This document shows, in pieces, positions 10,452 to 18,528 of a stretch of DNA of 64,000 bases. How positions within the stretch are numbered: position 1 is the first letter of the stretch; each line of letters opens with the position of its first letter. The DNA lies in NCBI GenBank assembly GCA_900548285.1, contig URKE01000002.1:12506-76505 (forward strand), written 5' to 3'. A program made the translations under genes and the position numbers. This DNA comes from an uncultured Eubacteriales bacterium. GTDB taxonomy: Bacteria > Bacillota > Clostridia > Christensenellales > Borkfalkiaceae. The notes beneath the pieces were generated by a model, which was not told where the DNA came from, did not search any database, and saw only the letters and a list, made by a program, of their open reading frames with translations.

Positions 10452-10479
10452 AACTCCACTTTACAAAAGGAGTTTTTTT
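10452..10479 (+). promoter_or_regulatory. Hairpin hiding the folT ribosome site, terminator-like
   Basis: AACTCC (10452-10457) pairs with GGAGTT (10469-10474), and T-run 10473-10479 follows directly before the ATG at 10480. The 3' arm contains the only Shine-Dalgarno sequence of the gene, so the hairpin could block translation, end transcription, or both. It is the likely expression platform of the riboswitch. A second stem GCTTGCC/GGCAAGC lies at 10364-10392. Confidence 0.65.
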
Positions 10480-11136
10480 ATGCAAAAAAAGTCGTTCAAC
10501 TTCGGCAATTTGTTCTTTTCGGAAATTTTCCGCAACTCTTCGCGGGCAAAAAAAATCGCCTCGATAGCCGTTTTCGCCGCACTTTCGGTGATGACGAATA
10601 TGTTTCTCGAGGTTAAAATTTTCGATCTTCAGTTTTCTCTCACCATTTTCGTTTCGACGATAATCGGCGTAATCTTAGGTCCGATTGCAGGCTTCATAAC
10701 TTGCGTATTCGGCGATTTCATCGGCTATGTTTCCAATTCCTGGGGGCTGATTTATATGCCGTGGGTAGGCATATCCACGGGGTTGTTCGCTTTTCTCGCC
10801 GGGATTATCCTCGGCGGAGTTTTTAATGCGAAAGAAGAAATTAACTATGGAAAAATGTTCGCGCGGCTTGCCGTTTTCGCGGCGGTTTCGTTCGTCGTAT
10901 GCACGATAGCGGTGAATTCCACGGGTTTTTACGTATATAATTATCATCTCGGCTTCGGCAAGAATTTCGTCGCGTTCGCCGAGAAGAATTTCGGCGGAAA
11001 CTGCGCGTTTTTCGTCTATGTGTTATACAGATTGTTCTTTTTGGGACAGATATGGAACAGCGTTGCCAATTACGCGCTTCTTTTCGCCTTCTTCCCCGTG
11101 CTGAAACGCGTTCTTTCGCGTCGGACGGCGGGCTGA
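10480..11136 (+). CDS. folT: ECF transporter S component, folate-type
   Basis: 218 residues with about six membrane helices, the usual S-component size. It binds a vitamin and docks to the shared energy-coupling module (EcfA, EcfA', EcfT) encoded elsewhere. The N-terminal helix region AALSVMTNMFL fits the family. Folate specificity is inferred mainly from the THF riboswitch upstream. Start ATG 10480 follows AGGAG at 10468-10472; longer in-frame readings upstream run through the riboswitch and are not coding. The last 67 bases overlap the end of the convergent flippase gene on the other strand. Confidence 0.8.
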   Translation: MQKKSFNFGNLFFSEIFRNSSRAKKIASIAVFAALSVMTNMFLEVKIFDLQFSLTIFVSTIIGVILGPIAGFITCVFGDFIGYVSNSWGLIYMPWVGISTGLFAFLAGIILGGVFNAKEEINYGKMFARLAVFAAVSFVVCTIAVNSTGFYVYNYHLGFGKNFVAFAEKNFGGNCAFFVYVLYRLFFLGQIWNSVANYALLFAFFPVLKRVLSRRTAG

Positions 11137-12620
11137 TTCTTTCCGTCGAAATCGAGCATTCCGAAAACGTAGAATAGAATAAGCGGAACGCCGAGCGAGA
11201 TTACGGAAGAAATCGCCGCGGCGAAAAATTCGCCTGCGCCCGGCAAAAACAGGTTGTTCGCAAAATATCCGGCAAGGCAACCCGGAATGACAAACGCCGC
11301 CGCGCGGACGATATACGAGGCGGTATCCGGGCTTTTGGGGCATACCTTATTAACCGCGCGGAGATTTAAAACGGCGGTGACGGAATAACTTAAAATCATT
11401 CCGAGGATAAGCGAATCCACGCCGAGATATTTCGGAAGAAAGACTATCGATAAAACGAGCGCGGTTGCGCCTGAAAGGTAATAAAGAAGCGATTGTTTTT
11501 CCTTGTTCAACGAATTTAAAATGCTTGTGGTGATAATGGTGATGCTCATCGGCAACATCGTTATCGCCCCTTTTTTTACGTAAATCCCCGCGGCGCGGTC
11601 GGCGTAAATTATCGAACCTATCGCTTCGCCGGCGGAAAGGAAAACGGGGATAATGAGGCACGCCGTGAAAACGGAAAACTTTACGGCTTTCTCCACGTTG
11701 TTTTTAAGCGTGAGAAAATTTCCGGAGTAATAGTTCGAGGAAAGTTCGGGAACGAGGACCAGCGCGAGCGAACCGATAAACGTGGACGGCATAAAAATGA
11801 GAGGAAAAGCCATTCCGAAAACCTTGCCGAATTCCGAAACCGCGGCCGCTTCGCTCATGCCGTAGCGGATGAGCCTTGCGGGCAGAAGTACGGCTATAAG
11901 CGTGTTAATGAGCGAAGTTGCCGTTCGCATGAACGTTATCGGCGCGGACGAAACGAACAGAGGTTTTAATTCCGATTTCGGTAAAGAGAGCCGTCCGCCT
12001 TTTGTGAAATACGCTGTCAGCGAGGCTGAAAACGAAAAGACGTACGATATTAAAACCGCATACATCGCGCGTTTCGCGCCGTTCATAAAATCCGTCGAAA
12101 ATTTGACGAGAACCACTCCCGCCGCAACCATCACGATTTCTTCGAACAGTTCGATAAGGCTGTAAGTCAGGAACCTTTCGTTGCCCCAGAACGTTCCGCG
12201 GATCACTGCGTAAACGGACGTTATGATAAGCCCCGGGATAACGATGGATAAAAGTTCGGAGCATCTTTTATCGGAGAAAAGAAAATCGGTTACGGGCAGA
12301 CGCGCCAAAACGAGAAAAGTCACGGGGACGGAAACGATAAGAGTTAAAAGTATACCCGAAGAAACGACCATTCCGTTGTTTCGGCTTTTCCCTTCTTCGC
12401 GATTTTTTATCATCGTTCTCGAAACCGTTATCGGTATTCCCGACGAGGTTATCGTCATAAACAGTCCGAGAACGGAAAGGGCGATCTGATATAATCCCAG
12501 CCCCTCGGAGCCTAACTCGCGCGATAAAAACACTCTGTAAATAAATCCGAGAAAACGTTCTGAACTTGAAAGAACGGTGACGATTACGACCGTTTTGAAA
12601 ACTTTTTTAATAATACTCAC
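11070..12620 (-). CDS. SpoVB/MurJ-type lipid-linked polysaccharide flippase
   Basis: 516 residues with about 14 membrane helices in the MATE-like MVF fold. N-terminal RFLGFIYRVFLSRELGSEGLG is typical of the SpoVB group, which moves lipid-linked cell-wall or cortex precursors across the membrane. Translation appears to start at GTG 12620-12618 with GGGG just before it, a tight spacing; a slightly later start is possible. The C-terminal 20 or so residues are basic and lie opposite the end of folT. A second, different member of the family is at 31689-33089, so this genome has at least two. Confidence 0.85.
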   Translation of the reverse strand: MSIIKKVFKTVVIVTVLSSSERFLGFIYRVFLSRELGSEGLGLYQIALSVLGLFMTITSSGIPITVSRTMIKNREEGKSRNNGMVVSSGILLTLIVSVPVTFLVLARLPVTDFLFSDKRCSELLSIVIPGLIITSVYAVIRGTFWGNERFLTYSLIELFEEIVMVAAGVVLVKFSTDFMNGAKRAMYAVLISYVFSFSASLTAYFTKGGRLSLPKSELKPLFVSSAPITFMRTATSLINTLIAVLLPARLIRYGMSEAAAVSEFGKVFGMAFPLIFMPSTFIGSLALVLVPELSSNYYSGNFLTLKNNVEKAVKFSVFTACLIIPVFLSAGEAIGSIIYADRAAGIYVKKGAITMLPMSITIITTSILNSLNKEKQSLLYYLSGATALVLSIVFLPKYLGVDSLILGMILSYSVTAVLNLRAVNKVCPKSPDTASYIVRAAAFVIPGCLAGYFANNLFLPGAGEFFAAAISSVISLGVPLILFYVFGMLDFDGKNQPAVRRERTRFSTGKKAKRSA

Positions 12621-12635
12621 CCCGATGTTTTGATT

Positions 12636-12665
12636 TTGACAGTACCTTTTAAAGTGTTCTATAAA
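12636..12665 (+). promoter_or_regulatory. Promoter of LysM protein gene
   Basis: TTGACA (12636-12641), 18-base spacer, TATAAA (12660-12665). The leader to the ATG at 12692 would be only about 20 bases. Confidence 0.65.
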
Positions 12666-12691
12666 ATGTTTATTAAAAATATAATTGAACT

Positions 12692-13006
12692 ATGAATAAA
12701 AAATTTGATAATATCGGACGGTTCAAAAAGATTTTCGTTTATAAAACGGAGCGCGGCGACGATCTTCTTTCGATCGCGGAAAAATTCGGTACGACTGAAA
12801 GGATAATCGTCGCCGACAACCTTTTGACGGAAGAGCCTCGCCCCGGCGAAATGCTCGTCGTCGAAAAGCCGGAGGGCAGAGCGTACGTCGTCAAGCCTTT
12901 CGATACGTTGGAAAGTATTTCCGGCGGCGATAAAAAACGCGAACTCGAAATTCTCAAAAACAATAAAACCGATTTTATTTACGTCGGGCAGAAACTTTAT
13001 ATCTGA
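12692..13006 (+). CDS. Small twin-LysM protein
   Basis: 104 residues consisting of two degenerate LysM-like units: residues about 15-57, ending RPGEMLVV, and about 64-104, ending YVGQKLYI. LysM domains bind N-acetylglucosamine polymers such as peptidoglycan. There is no signal peptide or membrane helix, so secretion would need another route; cytosolic or spore-coat location is also possible, as for several LysM coat proteins. No Shine-Dalgarno sequence is visible before the ATG. It has its own promoter in the short gap to the divergent flippase gene. Function beyond glycan binding is unknown. Confidence 0.75.
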   Translation: MNKKFDNIGRFKKIFVYKTERGDDLLSIAEKFGTTERIIVADNLLTEEPRPGEMLVVEKPEGRAYVVKPFDTLESISGGDKKRELEILKNNKTDFIYVGQKLYI

Positions 13007-13055
13007 TATATATCGGAAGTTTTGCCGCGCGACGTAATTTATCGATAAGTTTAAC

Positions 13056-13100
13056 TTGACAAACCTTCCGACGTATGATATTATAATGATACGGAGTATC
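13056..13100 (+). promoter_or_regulatory. fur-type gene promoter with inverted repeat
   Basis: TTGACA (13056-13061), 17-base spacer, TATTAT (13079-13084); a TATAAT at 13082-13087 is also present. An inverted repeat GATAC-GGA-GTATC (13088-13100), which extends to 8 bp per arm with one mismatch, covers the predicted start and the CGGAG ribosome site, a good place for an autoregulatory operator. Confidence 0.6.
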
Positions 13101-13105
13101 GTTAA

Positions 13106-13531
13106 ATGAAATCGAGAAGGAATACGTCGCAAAGAGCGATGGTTGCGGAAATCGCGAAAAGATTATATCATCCGAGCGCTGAAGAAGTTTACGCCGAGGT
13201 TAAAAAATGCGAAAAGGGTGTCGGCAGGGCGACCGTTTTCCGCAATCTTAATCTGCTTGCGGACGACGGAGTTTTTATGAAAGTGTGTTTTCGCGGCGAA
13301 CCGGCGCGGTTCGACACGAATCCTGCAAAGCACGACCATTTTTTATGCAACGTCTGCAAGGCGATAACCGATTTACCTCCGCTGTCGCAAACCGATAACG
13401 ACGCGGAAAAGGACGAGTTGATTCGCCGCGGTTTCAAGGTCGAGAGTAAATCGGTCGCATATTACGGCGTTTGCGACAAATGCAATTGCCTGCGGCTATC
13501 CGAGCATGAATTGAACCCCGTTAAGACCTGA
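13106..13531 (+). CDS. Fur-family metal-dependent regulator (Fur/PerR/Zur type)
   Basis: 141 residues. The N-terminal winged helix has the family recognition helix GRATVFRNLNLL (40-51). The hinge and dimer domain has RFDTNPAKHDHFLC with His76/His78 as likely metal ligands and two CxxC pairs, Cys81/Cys84 and Cys123/Cys126, forming the structural zinc site. The sequence cannot separate iron (Fur), peroxide (PerR) or zinc (Zur) sensing. The leader is about 15 bases with CGGAG as ribosome site inside an inverted repeat, suggesting autoregulation. No transport or peroxidase gene lies next to it. Confidence 0.88.
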   Translation: MKSRRNTSQRAMVAEIAKRLYHPSAEEVYAEVKKCEKGVGRATVFRNLNLLADDGVFMKVCFRGEPARFDTNPAKHDHFLCNVCKAITDLPPLSQTDNDAEKDELIRRGFKVESKSVAYYGVCDKCNCLRLSEHELNPVKT

Positions 13532-13666
13532 TTCGGTTTAAATTTCGCTCGATTAAAAGGAAAACCGATAAAAAAATTGATTAACAATGGCGAAAACGCT
13601 TGCTAAAATATATTCGATATGATATACTTGAAGTAATCGAATATAAATAATACGGAGAAATAAATA

Positions 13667-13954
13667 ATGCTTGCTAACTTACTTATGGATAATTGGACGC
13701 TGAAAATGATCATTTGCGTACCCAGCGTAATATTAGCCGTTCTTTGCGCGATTTTCATTATTATCGTAATAATGCTTCAACCGAGCAATTCGGATGGTAT
13801 CAGCGCGCTCAACGGTCAGCAGGAAACCTTTTTTGCCGATAAAAAGAATAAGAGCAAAACTTTGGAGAGCAAACTTAAAAGACTCACCGTTATCACGATA
13901 GTCGTTATGGCAATCTGTATGGTAGCGTTCTGCGTGGCTCAATTCTATCTTTAA
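13667..13954 (+). CDS. secG: Preprotein translocase subunit SecG
   Basis: 95 residues with two membrane helices (about 12-36 and 71-93) joined by a cytoplasmic loop containing LQPSNSDGISALNG, the family's conserved loop motif. It is the small accessory subunit of the SecYEG channel. An extended -10 (TGCTAAAAT, ending 13609) lies upstream with a distant TTGATT. ACGGAG precedes the ATG. The secG-rnr-smpB order is conserved across Bacillota and fits here. Confidence 0.93.
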   Translation: MLANLLMDNWTLKMIICVPSVILAVLCAIFIIIVIMLQPSNSDGISALNGQQETFFADKKNKSKTLESKLKRLTVITIVVMAICMVAFCVAQFYL

Positions 13955-13968
13955 TAAGCGGGAAAACA

Positions 13969-13999
13969 AAGGCGACTTAATCGGTCGCCTTATTTTTTT
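13969..13999 (+). terminator. secG terminator / attenuator before rnr
   Basis: Perfect 8-bp stem AAGGCGAC (13969-13976) / GTCGCCTT (13984-13991), then ATTTTTTT. Since no promoter is visible before rnr, this probably lets only part of the transcription continue into rnr. Confidence 0.85.
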
Positions 14000-14033
14000 G
14001 CCGAAAATCAAAAGCGAAAAACAAAAAACAAAT

Positions 14034-16145
14034 ATGAGTATTTACGATCAGTTAAAAGTAAAATTCGACAGCGGGGAATGGGACGGCTACACGCGAAAAA
14101 TGATTTTCGCCGCCCTTGGAATAACGTCGCAGTCCGAAAAGAGCATGCTCGGCAGAATTCTTGCCGAACTTCAATTCCGCGGAGTGGTTTATTATATCGA
14201 CGGAAAGTTTTGCACGCCGTCGTCGGCGGGGTATATCGAAGGAACTCTGCGCGGAAACGAACGCGGATTTGCCTTTTTCACCGCCGCGGACGGAAAAACA
14301 CCCGATATGTTCATTCCGAACAGAAGCCTTCACGGAGCGTTGCATAAGGATAGGGTTCTGGCGAGAAAAGTCGTATCGGACAGAGGCTCGTCGGACGAGG
14401 GCGAGGTCGTTGCGATTTTGGAGCGGGGCGTAACTTCGCTTTGCGGAACTTATTACAGAGAGCGCGATTTCGGATTCGTCCGCCCGGACGATAAGAATTA
14501 TTTTAAGGATATTTACGTGCCTTTGAAGCGTTCCGGCGGCGCGAAGCCGCGCGAAAAAGTGTTTGTCGAGATTTATAAATTTCCCGAAAACGGCAACCCG
14601 GAAGGGCAAGTTAAGGAGATTTTAGGCAAGAGATTCGACCTTAAAACCGAGGAACTTTCCATAATCAGAAGTTACGGCTATAAAGAGATTTTCCCCTCTG
14701 CCGTTATAAAAGAAACCGATAAAATCGGCGACGAGGTTACGGACGGGCAAACGCAGGGCAGGGCGGATTATACGGATCGATTAATCGTCACCATTGACGG
14801 TGAAGATTCTCGCGATTTCGACGATGCGGTTGATGTCCGGAAAAACGAAAACGGAAATTATATGCTCGGCGTTCATATCGCCGACGTTTCGGAATACGTG
14901 AAAAGGGGAAGCGCGACAGATAAAGAAGCGTTGAACCGTTCCACGAGCGTTTATTTCCCGGACGGAGTTATTCCGATGTTGCCGGAAAAACTTTCAAACG
15001 GTATATGCTCGCTCAACGAGGGTGTGAAAAGGCTGACTATTTCCTGCATTATGGAAATCGACGCGGACGGCAACGTCGTGGACAAAGAAATCAAGCCGTC
15101 GGTGATAAAATCCGCAAAGAGAATGACATACACGGAAGTGCAGGGAATAATCGACGGCAAAAAAGAGTATCTCGAAAAATATCCGCAGATTACGCCTATG
15201 ATTCTCGAAATGCGCGAACTTCAGAAAATTCTCTCCGCAAAAAGAGACGAGCGCGGCAGTATCGACCTCGACGTGAAAGAATCGCATATTTATCTCAAGG
15301 GCGACGAGATTGTCGTCGAACCGAGGAAATCCGCCGAGGCTTATAAAATAATAGAAGAATTTATGGTCGTTGCAAACGAGTGCGTTGCGGAATACGCTTT
15401 TTATCTCGAAGCGCCGTTCGTTTACAGGATTCACGGAAAACCGCTCGCGGAAAAAGCGAAAGCGTTTGCGGATTTCATTTCGGCAATCGGGTTGACGGTA
15501 AAGTGGAAACCCGACGAAGTCCGCCCGCGCGATTTCGCGGCGCTTCTCGAAAAACTTAAAGACGAACCGATTTTCCCGGTAGTCAACAAAGTGATGCTGA
15601 GAAGTATGCAAAAAGCAAAATATTCGCCTGAGAACGAGGGGCATTTCGGCTTGTCGAGTAAGTGTTATTGTCATTTTACTTCGCCCATAAGAAGATATCC
15701 CGACCTTGTCGTTCACAGGGTGTTAAAATTGATTATTGACGGCAAATTTGGTGAGTTAATCGACTTATACGCGGACTTTGTGACGGAAGCGTCGCGGATT
15801 TCTTCCGAAAACGAACGCCGCGCGGACGAGGCGGAAAGAGCCGTGGACGATTTATACAAGGCTTATTATATGCGTTCGTTCGTCGGCGAAGAATTCGACG
15901 CCGTGATAAGCGGCGTAACCGCGAAAGGGGTTTACAGTCAACTCGAGAACACCGTCGAAGGGTTTACGCCCGTTGAATTTCTGCCGCGCGGAAATTACTC
16001 TTTCGACGAAAAAACGTTCTCGCTCGTTTCGGGTAAACGTAAATTTTCGCTCGGGGATAAGGTGAAAGTCGGCGTCGCCGGCGTGGACGAAGCCGAAAAA
16101 CGCGTGGAACTGATTATTCTTGAAAAGCGTATCGGTAAACTATAA
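14034..16145 (+). CDS. rnr: Ribonuclease R
   Basis: 703 residues from ATG 14034 (MSIYDQLK). A TTG at 13998 in the same frame lies in the T-run of the secG terminator and is not a credible start. Domain order: N-terminal helix-turn-helix-like and cold-shock OB folds, the RNB catalytic domain with TIDGEDSRDFDDAVDV near residue 252 supplying the magnesium-binding aspartates, and a C-terminal S1 domain. RNase R degrades structured RNA 3' to 5' and, with SmpB-tmRNA, removes defective mRNAs. No Shine-Dalgarno sequence is evident. The protein lacks the long basic tail found in enterobacterial RNase R. Confidence 0.95.
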   Translation: MSIYDQLKVKFDSGEWDGYTRKMIFAALGITSQSEKSMLGRILAELQFRGVVYYIDGKFCTPSSAGYIEGTLRGNERGFAFFTAADGKTPDMFIPNRSLHGALHKDRVLARKVVSDRGSSDEGEVVAILERGVTSLCGTYYRERDFGFVRPDDKNYFKDIYVPLKRSGGAKPREKVFVEIYKFPENGNPEGQVKEILGKRFDLKTEELSIIRSYGYKEIFPSAVIKETDKIGDEVTDGQTQGRADYTDRLIVTIDGEDSRDFDDAVDVRKNENGNYMLGVHIADVSEYVKRGSATDKEALNRSTSVYFPDGVIPMLPEKLSNGICSLNEGVKRLTISCIMEIDADGNVVDKEIKPSVIKSAKRMTYTEVQGIIDGKKEYLEKYPQITPMILEMRELQKILSAKRDERGSIDLDVKESHIYLKGDEIVVEPRKSAEAYKIIEEFMVVANECVAEYAFYLEAPFVYRIHGKPLAEKAKAFADFISAIGLTVKWKPDEVRPRDFAALLEKLKDEPIFPVVNKVMLRSMQKAKYSPENEGHFGLSSKCYCHFTSPIRRYPDLVVHRVLKLIIDGKFGELIDLYADFVTEASRISSENERRADEAERAVDDLYKAYYMRSFVGEEFDAVISGVTAKGVYSQLENTVEGFTPVEFLPRGNYSFDEKTFSLVSGKRKFSLGDKVKVGVAGVDEAEKRVELIILEKRIGKL

Positions 16146-16259
16146 TAAATTATAACGGGAAAACCGGGATCTGCGCCTGTTCCGCCACGATTTCCGCGGG
16201 TTTTTAATATCAATTATCGCGGATTTATAATATTAATATTATAAAATGCGGGATTTTCC

Positions 16260-16288
16260 TTGCAAATGAAGCCGATATATGTTAAAAT
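16260..16288 (+). promoter_or_regulatory. smpB promoter
   Basis: TTGCAA (16260-16265), 17-base spacer, TAAAAT (16283-16288). The -10 ends only nine bases before the smpB ATG, so the mRNA would begin within about three bases of the start codon. Confidence 0.7.
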
Positions 16289-16297
16289 GAACGCGTT

Positions 16298-16750
16298 ATG
16301 AAAATAATATCCGAAAACAGAGAGGCGAGATTTGAATATTTTATCGAGGATTCGTTCGAGGCGGGCATCGCGTTGGACGGCGGAGAAGTGAAGTCGATAA
16401 AATCCGGAAACGTGAGTTTAAAGGACGCCTATTGTTCGGTGAATAACGCCGAAGTGTTTATTAAAGGTATGCACGTCGCGGTTTACGACCGCGGCGGCGC
16501 TTTTAACGTTAAGGACAGTCGGCGCGACAGGCGGTTGCTTTTGCATAAGAGCGAAATAAGGAAACTTATCGGAAAAGTCAACGAAAAGGGCTACACGCTT
16601 GTTCCGCTGAAAATTTACCTTAAACAGGCTCTTATAAAAATCGAAATAGGGCTTTGCAAAGGTAAACATACTTACGATAAAAAGCAAACCGTAAAAGAGC
16701 GCGACCTTGACAAAGCCGCCCGAAGAGAATTAAAAAATATAAAATTATAA
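16298..16750 (+). CDS. smpB: SsrA-binding protein SmpB
   Basis: 150 residues, usual length. The oligonucleotide-binding beta barrel contains EDSFEAGIALDGGEVKS-like and KDAYCSV motifs, and the basic C-terminal tail GKHTYDKKQTVKERD reaches into the decoding centre. SmpB delivers tmRNA to stalled ribosomes. No tmRNA gene could be recognised in the 13 kb around it. No ribosome site precedes the ATG, and the promoter geometry predicts a leaderless mRNA. Weak imperfect hairpin pairing at 16153-16206 may end the rnr transcript. Confidence 0.95.
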   Translation: MKIISENREARFEYFIEDSFEAGIALDGGEVKSIKSGNVSLKDAYCSVNNAEVFIKGMHVAVYDRGGAFNVKDSRRDRRLLLHKSEIRKLIGKVNEKGYTLVPLKIYLKQALIKIEIGLCKGKHTYDKKQTVKERDLDKAARRELKNIKL

Positions 16751-16763
16751 GGCTGAAAATCCT

Positions 16764-18515
16764 GTGAATAAAGAAAATATGCAGAAGAAAAAATTTATAA
16801 CCGAGGAAAGGTTGGGGCGTATAGTTCCGGCTCTTTTGTCATCTTTGACGCTTGCGCTTGTCGTGTTCGTGGTTGCGCCGCTCGATATTTTCGGCAGTAA
16901 TTACGCCGAGTTGGATTTTTCGCTTAAGAATTTTGCCTTTTTTCTGATACTCGGGGCGGTTCTCACCGTGCTTTTGTTCGGCTCGCTCATGTTCTTTTTG
17001 CCGCGTAAAGCATACAGGTGTATTTTTGCTTTCACCCTGGCAACCGCCGCGCTTTTTATCATTCAGCAAAACTTTCTGAATTTCGGAATGAATTCGCTTC
17101 CCGGCGACAAACTTCCCGGCGAAATCCCGTCGGCAGGCGAGATAATAATAGACCTTCTGGTCTGGATCGTCGTTTATGCCGGCGTGTTTTTTCTTGCAAT
17201 ATGGGTGAACATAAAAGGAGATAAGGGCGACGTAATCAAAACGGTGTCGTTCATCGTCTCGTTCGCTCTTCTCGCGTCGCAGATAACGAGCCCGATTTTT
17301 ATCGTGATAAACAGCAATTCCAAGTTTGAAACGAATATCCTCAAAGGCTCTGGCAAAAAAGAAAAAACGATCATAAACACCGAACGCGGATTCAACGAAA
17401 TTGCGCAAAAAAACAACGTCTTTTATTTCTGTATCGACCGTTTCGACGAGGAATACGCAGAAAAGGCTTACGCTTCCGACAGAGAGATTTTCTCCGAACT
17501 GACGGGCTTCACCTGGTATCGGGACAACGTTTCCAATTACGGACACACTTTCCCCGCCGTGGCGAATATGCTCACTCAGAAAAAATATAATGCCGACTTA
17601 AAACGCGCGGAATTTCTCGATAAAGTCTATAAGGGTGGCGACACTCCGCTCGATAAGTTGAACGAAAACGGTTACGCCGTTAATATTTATACGGTTAAAT
17701 ATTACGCGTTTACGGACGCGGGGCATCTTCCGCAATACGTCGGCAATCTCGCAAAAGCGACGGAAGAGAGCAACGAAAGGATTTCTTTCGCCCTGTCCGC
17801 TCAACTCGCCGGGTTTTCGCTTTATCGCGCCGCGCCGCTCGTTTTTAAACAGTTTTTCGACACGGGCAGTACGTCGGACGTCAACGGAATAGTCAACAAA
17901 AAAGGCGACGACGGTTACGAAGAGTGGATCGGCACGAACAGTCAGGCGGAAACTCTTGCAAAAAACGCTATCACCGTCGGCGATGCCGAAAAAAAATTCG
18001 CTTTTATCCATTACGACGGAATGCACGACGTTCTGCAACCTGATAATCTGTTTATCACTTCGATTTTAAGCCGGAATATCGGCGTGGTTAATTCGTTTAT
18101 AAAAGCGTTGAAAGAAAACGGGCTTTATAAGGACGCAACGATAATCATAACGGGCGACCATTCGCGTCCGGTAAGCGATATTTCCGATGTGTTAAGCAAG
18201 GGAAAACCGCGCAGAACGGCGTTGTTCGTAAAAACCGCGGGTAGCGACGAGGGCTTTGCGGTTTCCGAGGCTCCCACCTCGCACGAAGATATCTGGGCGA
18301 CGATTTTTCGTTCGGAGAATATTGGGTATGAAGGCTCGGGCGTGGCGGTGAATCTGCTTTCCGAAGGTCAAAGCCGCGAAAGAATTTATACCTGGCACAC
18401 TTACGCGACCGGTTCGCTCGACGAGTACGTCTACAAAATAAACGGCAAAGCGAGCGTTATCGGCAACTGGGAAGAAATCGGACATATACATTTAAACAAG
18501 TTTTTGATGAGTTAA
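16764..18515 (+). CDS. Membrane sulfatase-fold phosphotransferase, LTA-synthase-like
   Basis: 583 residues from GTG 16764 (AAGG 11 bases before it); ATG 16779 is an alternative start. About five N-terminal membrane helices (between 20 and 183) are followed by an extracellular alkaline-phosphatase/sulfatase-fold domain. Candidate catalytic residues are Asp225 in CIDRFD, Thr262 in GHTFPA as nucleophile and a GDHSRP metal-ligand motif around residue 464, in the order seen in lipoteichoic acid synthases and phosphoglycerol/phosphoethanolamine transferases. It probably moves a phospho-substituent onto an envelope glycan. It lies 13 bases ahead of the YidC-transferase fusion, consistent with a shared role in making or decorating a glycerol-phosphate polymer. 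Confidence 0.75.
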   Translation: MNKENMQKKKFITEERLGRIVPALLSSLTLALVVFVVAPLDIFGSNYAELDFSLKNFAFFLILGAVLTVLLFGSLMFFLPRKAYRCIFAFTLATAALFIIQQNFLNFGMNSLPGDKLPGEIPSAGEIIIDLLVWIVVYAGVFFLAIWVNIKGDKGDVIKTVSFIVSFALLASQITSPIFIVINSNSKFETNILKGSGKKEKTIINTERGFNEIAQKNNVFYFCIDRFDEEYAEKAYASDREIFSELTGFTWYRDNVSNYGHTFPAVANMLTQKKYNADLKRAEFLDKVYKGGDTPLDKLNENGYAVNIYTVKYYAFTDAGHLPQYVGNLAKATEESNERISFALSAQLAGFSLYRAAPLVFKQFFDTGSTSDVNGIVNKKGDDGYEEWIGTNSQAETLAKNAITVGDAEKKFAFIHYDGMHDVLQPDNLFITSILSRNIGVVNSFIKALKENGLYKDATIIITGDHSRPVSDISDVLSKGKPRRTALFVKTAGSDEGFAVSEAPTSHEDIWATIFRSENIGYEGSGVAVNLLSEGQSRERIYTWHTYATGSLDEYVYKINGKASVIGNWEEIGHIHLNKFLMS

Positions 18516-18528
18516 GGAGAACGGACCG

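Noticed and set aside
10291..10479. N-terminal extension of the folT frame
   Set aside because: It passes through the riboswitch aptamer and the expression hairpin; the ribosome site and S-component homology place the start at 10480.
13998..14033. TTG start for rnr
   Set aside because: The codon lies in the T-run of the secG terminator; RNase R homology begins at MSIYDQ from 14034.
16140..16300. Possible tmRNA gene near smpB
   Set aside because: No tRNA-like ends or tag-peptide reading frame could be found; only promoter and weak hairpin sequence is there.
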